Positions 6,869-10,092 of a stretch of DNA of 10,092 nucleotides are shown in pieces. The position numbers and the translations under genes were made by a program. This DNA comes from Phycisphaerales bacterium. Lineage in GTDB: Bacteria; Planctomycetota; Phycisphaerae; UBA1845; Fen-1342. The notes beneath the pieces were generated by a model, which had not been told where the DNA came from, made no database searches, and was given only the letters and a program-made list of their open reading frames with translations. Within the stretch, counting starts at the first letter, position 1, and every line of letters starts with the position of its first letter. The stretch is from the NCBI GenBank assembly GCA_022839625.1, contig JALHJL010000087.1:1-10092 (forward strand), in the 5' to 3' direction.

Positions 6869-7408
6869 TCACGGCCGTGGGCCACGCAGCACCTCACGCA
6901 GCTTGCCAATCTGCCGCCTGGCCTCCTTCGGCGACATGCCGGCCGTTTGACAGAGGTGCTTCACCGCCTCCGCATCGTCGCCGCTCATGACGAGCTCCAG
7001 AGCCCGCGTTAAGTGCTGAGTCGCGATCGCGTCGGCGTCACGCACGTCCTTGCCGTCATACCATTCCACGTGCACGTTGCCGCCGCGCATCCCGCAGACC
7101 TGGATCACGCGATCGTCCTGTGGATATCGTGCCCGTTTCAGCGCCTCCAAATGATCGATCATCCGTTCGACGTTGCTGTCCGCCAGTTCGTTCCACAGCT
7201 CAGGGTTCGTCTGCTCCAACACTTCCAGCATCGGTCGGTATTGGGCTTCCGGCAGCGGCTGCCCCAGCGCGCGGTTCCACGCGACATGCACCAGCAGCAG
7301 CGCCATGTGCGCGGCTGCGGCTGATGGGACGGCTCGCGGATCGCGAAACACGGATTCAGCGAGTTCCTTCACGATCCCCGACAACTTTGGGCGACTATCT
7401 CTGGCCAC
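6869..7408 (-). CDS. Unknown protein upstream of recombinase
   Basis: I do not recognise this 179-residue protein. The GTG start at 7408 is chosen because AGGAGCAGGAG lies seven bases upstream and because residues before it are an Arg-rich, low-complexity run. It is predicted to be soluble and largely helical: SGIVKELAESVF (10-21), an Ala-rich hydrophobic helix AAAHMALLLVHVAWNRAL (31-48), then NPELWNELADSNVERMIDHLEAL (68-90 region) and a strand-like VIQVCGMRGGNVHVEWYDGKD part (101-121). The C-terminus, VKHLCQTAGMSPKEARRQIGKLREVL (149-174), resembles a helix-turn-helix in composition. It lies 69 bases upstream of the recombinase on the same strand, as the DUF2924 gene does for the other recombinase, so an accessory role in recombination is possible but only inferred. 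Confidence 0.75.
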   Translation of the reverse strand: MARDSRPKLSGIVKELAESVFRDPRAVPSAAAAHMALLLVHVAWNRALGQPLPEAQYRPMLEVLEQTNPELWNELADSNVERMIDHLEALKRARYPQDDRVIQVCGMRGGNVHVEWYDGKDVRDADAIATQHLTRALELVMSGDDAEAVKHLCQTAGMSPKEARRQIGKLREVLRGPRP

Positions 7409-7557
7409 ATCCAGGCTCCTGCTCCTGCGGACGCGTTGACGCACCGTTCGCGAGCTGTGCCGCAGTTCGCCCGGCCAGCCAGCGTGCTCGCCCTCGCGGC
7501 GCACCGCCCCTCGAGTTATCGCACGTTCGCGTCGCCGTCTGCGCCTGGTTGTGATCA

Positions 7558-7586
7558 TTGACCCAGGCGGTGACGACCCCGATTAT
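7558..7586 (+). promoter_or_regulatory. Promoter of the unknown gene pair
   Basis: TTGACC at 7558-7563 and GATTAT at 7581-7586 are separated by 17 bases, giving a sigma70-type pair with five and four matches to consensus. The expected transcript start near 7593 would leave a short leader before the ATG at 7606. This argues against a longer open frame starting at 7558. The promoter lies in the 197-base divergent gap between the recombinase operon and the plus-strand pair. Confidence 0.5.
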
Positions 7587-7605
7587 ACGACGCCGTGAAG
7601 GCGAC

Positions 7606-8259
7606 ATGAACATGCGTGCGTTCGAGTACATCAACCGAAAGGGCGCGAGCTACTACCTGCACGGCCGCGCCGTGCGCGACGGGACCACCCGCTACACGCT
7701 GAAACGAACAAAGGAAGGCGCGCTCGCCGAGCTGCCGCACGGGTACGAGGTGGTGGAGAGCGTCAACGGTCAGGCGTCGGTCCGGCGCACGCGTGTTCGT
7801 CACATCAGCCCCGAAGAGGAGGCCATCGTCAGCTACGGCCTCAAGCAACACGACCTCAGCGACTACCGGCTTGAGATCCAAGGCCTCCACATCACGGTCT
7901 TCGAACCCGACCGCAATCCGGCGGCCCTCGCGGCCGAGTTCAACCCGCTCAAGACGATGCCCGCAGGAATCGGCGCGCGGGTCGAAGCGATGGTGCGCGA
8001 GCGGTTTGGCGAGGAGGTCGTGGATCAGTACATCCGCGAGCGACAAGAAGCTCTGCGGCAGCAGTTTGAGGGCACGGTGCGCTACACTCCCGCCTTGCGC
8101 TTCAAGCTGGTCGATCGAAAGAACCGGGTGTTCGAGGTCGCACGAATGACCTACCGCGGCGATGGCGGCTGGCACGCGCTTGACAGCCTGCCGCTCACCA
8201 CCGCTGTTGCGAAATACGTGAAGTATCTCGGCTGCGAAAGCTTCTTCGAGTTGATATGA
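7606..8259 (+). CDS. Conserved unknown protein, first of a coupled pair
   Basis: The 217-residue protein starts INRKGASYYLHGRAVRDGTTRYTLKR (after MNMRAFEY) and continues with ELPHGYEVVESVNGQASVRR, a pattern I recall from uncharacterised bacterial proteins with a YINRRG.YYLH start and a PEGYEIYE.PNGQV.LRR segment. Later parts are HISPEEEAIVSYGLKQ, RLEIQGLHITVFEPDRNP, EMVRERFGEEVVDQYIRE-like helices and a C-terminal RMTYRGDGGWHALDSLPL. No membrane segment, signal or catalytic motif is evident. The ATG at 7606 has GAAGG four bases upstream; the Met at 7612 is an alternative. Its TGA stop shares ATGA with the next gene's start, so the two are translationally coupled and probably act together. Confidence 0.85.
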   Translation: MNMRAFEYINRKGASYYLHGRAVRDGTTRYTLKRTKEGALAELPHGYEVVESVNGQASVRRTRVRHISPEEEAIVSYGLKQHDLSDYRLEIQGLHITVFEPDRNPAALAAEFNPLKTMPAGIGARVEAMVRERFGEEVVDQYIRERQEALRQQFEGTVRYTPALRFKLVDRKNRVFEVARMTYRGDGGWHALDSLPLTTAVAKYVKYLGCESFFELI

Positions 8260-8684
8260 CTGCCCCGCAGCGCGCCCGGTATTTCTTCTTCCTCAGCCCG
8301 TACGCGGGCATGGCGTTCACGCGCTGCCCCGAGTGCGATGCGAAGACGAAACAGCGGAAGTTGCCACTCGTCGTCCACGTCGAGCCGCACACGATCTGCG
8401 TGCTCAACAAGACGTGTCGCTTCTGTCCCGCTTGCGAACTCGTGATCGCGCGGCAGTCGGAGATCGAACCGCTGCTGTTGGGCATGCTCGGCGACCAGCG
8501 CGGCGCGATCGAGCGCAGCGACTACACGCCCATCGGCACGCTGGATCGAGAGGATTGGCGCGACGGCCAGCGCGAGCAGCGCTCGCCCGCCGAGGTGATG
8601 GAGCAGACCTGGCTCTTCAAAGATCACTGGAAATTCGAGATCACCGGCGGCTGGCAGTTGGCGGACCACCGACCGCCCGAATAA
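8256..8684 (+). CDS. Conserved unknown protein with zinc-ribbon-like cysteines, second of pair
   Basis: The 142-residue protein begins ARYFFFLSPYAGMAFTRCPEC (from residue 7). It has Cys24 and Cys27 in CPEC, and Cys54, Cys57 and Cys60 in CRFCPAC. The two pairs are about 30 residues apart, as expected for one zinc ribbon, with LPLVVHVEP between them. The C-terminal half has DYTPIGTLDREDWRDG (89-104) and TWLFKDHWKFEITGGW (118-133). I recall uncharacterised proteins with the same order (FFLNPY, CPKC, LVIHVEP, CRYC, GTLD.KDW, WNFE..GGW), often next to a homologue of the gene before it. Function is unknown; nucleic-acid or protein binding through the zinc site is a guess. It is convergent with vapC, with a 35-base gap holding a small GCCGC/GCGGC hairpin at 8701-8716. 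Confidence 0.86.
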   Translation: MTAPQRARYFFFLSPYAGMAFTRCPECDAKTKQRKLPLVVHVEPHTICVLNKTCRFCPACELVIARQSEIEPLLLGMLGDQRGAIERSDYTPIGTLDREDWRDGQREQRSPAEVMEQTWLFKDHWKFEITGGWQLADHRPPE

Positions 8685-8719
8685 CCGCCCAACCGGCGCT
8701 GCCGCATCGAGGCGGCGCT

Positions 8720-9127
8720 TCAGCTCTTCGTCCAGTTCTCCACGCGTAGGCCGGGCACGCGGCGAAACTCGCGTTCATTGTTTGTGACGACGGTGGCCTC
8801 GAGCGCGACCGCGTGGGCGGCAATCAGCGTGTCGAGCGGGCCGATTGGCGTGCCGGCCCGCTCGACGTCGGCACGGACGTCGCCGTACGTCGCCGCGGCG
8901 CCATGATCGAACGCGCAGATCTCCAGCGGCGCGCAGAAATGCGCGAGCGCCACGGTGTTTCGCGCCGGGTCGCTGCTCTTGGCTACGCCGTACCGCAACT
9001 CGGCCAGCGTGACGGCGGAAATGCCGATCGTCCCGATCTTGCGACTTCGAAGGCGACCCACGACCGCCGGCGCCCGACCGCGGATCAGCTCGATGCAGAT
9101 GCTCGTGTCGAGCAGGAAGCGGATCAC
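8720..9127 (-). CDS. vapC: VapC toxin, PIN-domain ribonuclease
   Basis: The 135-residue protein is a typical VapC, a Mg2+-dependent ribonuclease that cuts RNA when free of its antitoxin. PIN-domain acidic residues are visible: Asp7 in RFLLDTS, Glu43 in VTLAELRYG and Asp99 in IGPLDTLIAAHA. The closing motif VVTNNEREFRRVPGL (113-127) is characteristic. Length is normal for the family and no key residue is missing, so it should be active. The start is GTG at 9127-9125 and overlaps the vapB stop by four bases (GTGA), so antitoxin and toxin are translationally coupled. The RNA target is not predictable. Confidence 0.95.
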   Translation of the reverse strand: MIRFLLDTSICIELIRGRAPAVVGRLRSRKIGTIGISAVTLAELRYGVAKSSDPARNTVALAHFCAPLEICAFDHGAAATYGDVRADVERAGTPIGPLDTLIAAHAVALEATVVTNNEREFRRVPGLRVENWTKS

Positions 9128-9354
9128 AGGCTTTCGCGCTCGTCGGCGTGGGCGGGCTGGTCACGTTCGTCCATGAAGTCCTCGGTGAAACGCTCGATGC
9201 CCCTCGCGAGCAGATCCCAGCCCTTTCGACGCGGGTACAGGATCACCATGTCGTCGACCTTGGTGATGAAGACCTCATCTTCGTCGAAGCGGTACTCCTT
9301 CGGCAGCCGCACCGCCTGGCTGCGTCCATTGGTAAAGAGCTTGGCCGTATCCAT
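9124..9354 (-). CDS. vapB: VapB antitoxin, AbrB/SpoVT-type
   Basis: The 76-residue protein has an AbrB-like DNA-binding N-terminus, DTAKLFTNGRSQAVRLPKEY (2-21) followed by the strand pattern VFITKVDDMVILYP (28-41). The C-terminus, FTEDFMDERDQP (56-67), matches the toxin-wrapping end of VapB proteins, which often carry FM..R.QP. It should neutralise VapC and, with it, repress its own promoter. The ATG at 9354 is chosen over an upstream in-frame ATG at 9405 because AAGGAGGTC at 9358-9366 sits directly before it and the upstream part overlaps the promoter. Confidence 0.94.
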   Translation of the reverse strand: MDTAKLFTNGRSQAVRLPKEYRFDEDEVFITKVDDMVILYPRRKGWDLLARGIERFTEDFMDERDQPAHADERESL

Positions 9355-9357
9355 GGC

Positions 9358-9401
9358 GACCTCCTTCTGATATATACTATGGTATATTCCGCCGCGGTCA
9401 A
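9358..9401 (-). promoter_or_regulatory. vapBC promoter and palindromic operator
   Basis: On the minus strand TTGACC at 9396-9401 is a good -35 box. Sixteen bases later TAGTAT can serve as -10, with TATATA three bases further as an alternative. A 16-base dyad at 9372-9387, ATATAC-CATA-GTATAT as read on the minus strand, covers this -10 region. AbrB-type VapB proteins bind such AT-rich inverted repeats, so this is a likely autoregulatory operator. AAGGAGGTC at 9358-9366 is the ribosome-binding site. The strong AT-richness stands out in this GC-rich window. Confidence 0.72.
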
Positions 9402-9596
9402 GCATTCGCGCTCGAATCGTCGCTAAATCGTAAGCCGTGTAATTTTAATCATTTGCGCCGATGTTAGGGTCGCACGTCGCGGCGCTCTCGCGCGCTCGCT
9501 CTCGGCCCCGGCGAGAGAGTTCCGTCGATTGGTCCCAAGGTACTGCAACGAAACAACTTACGAACCACGTATCGAACTCCCGGCGTTGGCTCTCGG

Positions 9597-9650
9597 TTCC
9601 GAACGCGTGTGTTAACCAGGGCCCCGAGAGCGGTTCAGAGAGTCTGAGAG
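9597..9650. repeat. Two-box direct repeat, copy 2
   Basis: TTCCGAACGCGTG then T then GTTAACC fills 9597-9617, and GAGAGTCTGAGAG fills 9638-9650 after 20 bases. Compared with 5185-5237 there is one base difference in the first box, none in the second and one base in spacer length. The orientation is the same and the copies start 4,412 bases apart. Confidence 0.8.
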
Positions 9651-9691
9651 CTATGCTAAAACGAACCGAACAGACTCTCAGATCGGTTAAC
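9611..9691. repeat. Long imperfect inverted repeat within repeat copy 2
   Basis: Outer arms GTTAACC (9611-9617) and GGTTAAC (9685-9691) enclose inner arms GAGAGTCTG (9638-9646) and CAGACTCTC (9671-9679). A further pair, CGGTTC (9631-9636) with GAACCG (9663-9668), is interleaved with the inner arms, so a pseudoknot-like fold is possible. Copy 1 lacks the right-hand arms. The order GTTAACC to GGTTAAC does not fit the attC core rules, so an integron site is not claimed. Confidence 0.5.
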
Positions 9692-9780
9692 AACGTGGCG
9701 TGGCAGAGCGCGCGGTCGCGTTCGTAAGCGACTGCCACAACTTGCGTTACGGCGAGTCGTTGCGCGCGGCGGCGCTCTCC

Positions 9781-9814
9781 AACGAAAAAGCCCACCTCGT
9801 TTTGAGGTGGGCTT
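9781..9814 (-). terminator. Strong intrinsic terminator on minus strand
   Basis: On the minus strand the arms AAGCCCACCTC and GAGGTGGGCTT pair perfectly over 11 bases around an AAAAC loop, and the tail TTTCGTT directly continues the final TT into a five-T run. It must end a minus-strand transcript coming from the right, and it insulates vapBC from that transcript. GAGATACGA immediately precedes the stem, as at the terminator near 5415. Confidence 0.85.
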
Positions 9815-9835
9815 CGTATCTCCCCGAACGAAACC

Positions 9836-10092
9836 CTAATACGAAACTTCTCCGCTGGCGAGAGTCAGAGCACTGGCTGCCGGGCGTTTAACAGCCAACG
9901 ATTTGAAGGGGGGGCGGCTGGTGCCGATGAGCGCGTTGGAGACGTGCGAGCCGGCGCAGTTGGCGTTGGGGGACAGTTCGTCACCCCGCGGAGTGCAGGG
10001 CCATTCCGCCATCCGGCGGCCACGTTTCCTGGTGCTATGCTCCTGCGCCGAGCACGGTGCTCCTCGGGCACGCCGGCCGCATGACACCTCGG
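9836..10092 (-). CDS. Doubtful open frame reaching the right edge
   Basis: A minus-strand frame is open from the window edge to a TAG at 9838-9836, 22 bases before the strong terminator. That position would suit the 3' end of a gene. About 85 residues are visible, including DELSPNANCAGSHVSNALIG, and the middle part has G/C-rich third positions as real genes in this window do. The N-terminal part is Arg-rich and the protein matches nothing I know. It may be the C-terminus of a longer gene outside the window, or chance. Confidence 0.25.
   Translation of the reverse strand, partial: EVSCGRRARGAPCSAQEHSTRKRGRRMAEWPCTPRGDELSPNANCAGSHVSNALIGTSRPPFKSLAVKRPAASALTLASGEVSY

Larger units (their letters stand above)
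9402..9835. other. Non-coding region with repeat copy 2 and terminator
   Basis: I see no convincing gene in these 434 bases. They hold the two-box repeat at 9597-9650, a larger inverted repeat at 9611-9691 that includes it, a CTCTCG/CGAGAG hairpin near 9499-9517 and the minus-strand terminator at 9781-9814. Open frames on both strands here have no protein-like features. Confidence 0.55.

Noticed and set aside
7409..7558. Earlier ATG for the 179-residue protein
   Set aside because: The added residues are a low-complexity Arg-rich run; GTG at 7408 has the good ribosome-binding site.
7558..7605. Earlier start for the first gene of the unknown pair
   Set aside because: It would put the coding start on the TTGACC/GATTAT promoter, and the recognised family start (YINRKG) lies just after 7606.
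7555..8175. Long minus-strand frame opposite the first gene of the unknown pair
   Set aside because: It is an antisense shadow produced by high-GC codon bias; the plus strand has recognisable family motifs and a coupled neighbour.
9599..9700. Integron attC site
   Set aside because: Arms read GTTAACC to GGTTAAC, which do not meet the RYYYAAC/GTTRRRY order, and no integron integrase or cassette array is present.
9858..9895. Degenerate third copy of the two-box repeat (GAGAGTCAGAG and GTTTAAC)
   Set aside because: The box order is reversed and the match is too short to separate from chance.
1..10092. CRISPR array, tRNA, rRNA or insertion sequence with terminal inverted repeats
   Set aside because: No regularly spaced short repeats, no cloverleaf or rRNA core sequence, and no DDE transposase were seen.

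Overview
The window is GC-rich bacterial DNA. The genes are mostly accessory ones: two serine-recombinase modules, a VapBC toxin-antitoxin pair, conserved genes of unknown function, and a transporter-methyltransferase operon. A DUF2924 protein translationally coupled to a serine recombinase, and the style of the unknown gene pair at 7606-8684, suggest a planctomycete or a similar environmental bacterium. No rRNA, tRNA or housekeeping marker is present, so this assignment is tentative.

Layout. (1) 1-1194, minus strand: a DUF2924 gene runs by a 4-base GTGA overlap into a large serine recombinase that is cut by the window edge. (2) 1195-1569: a palindrome-rich gap. (3) 1570-4494, minus strand: a two-gene operon, first a sodium/solute symporter (SSS family, PutP-like), then an EgtD-like SAM-dependent methyltransferase. 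The methyltransferase ribosome-binding site lies on the symporter stop codon. (4) 4786-5118, plus strand: a divergent 110-residue membrane protein of unknown function. (5) 5119-5491: non-coding, with one copy of a two-box repeat and a minus-strand terminator. (6) 5492-7408, minus strand: a 179-residue unknown protein followed by a complete 435-residue large serine recombinase. (7) 7606-8684, plus strand: two translationally coupled genes of unknown function, the second with a zinc-ribbon-like cysteine pattern. They have a recognisable promoter. (8) 8720-9354, minus strand: vapB-vapC, with a palindromic operator-like site on the promoter. (9) 9402-9835: non-coding, with the second copy of the two-box repeat, a long inverted repeat and a strong minus-strand terminator. 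It is followed by a doubtful open frame that reaches the right edge.

How the parts relate. The two most notable things are the symporter-methyltransferase operon and the paired non-coding repeats. The operon looks like an import-and-modify unit for a small amino-acid-like substrate; this is inferred from family membership and tight coupling, and the substrate is unknown. The repeats at 5185-5237 and 9597-9650 are direct, share a 21-base segment with one mismatch plus an identical 13-base segment, and bracket the second recombinase, the unknown pair and vapBC. They may mark a roughly 4.4-kb mobile cassette, or they may be a dispersed genomic repeat.
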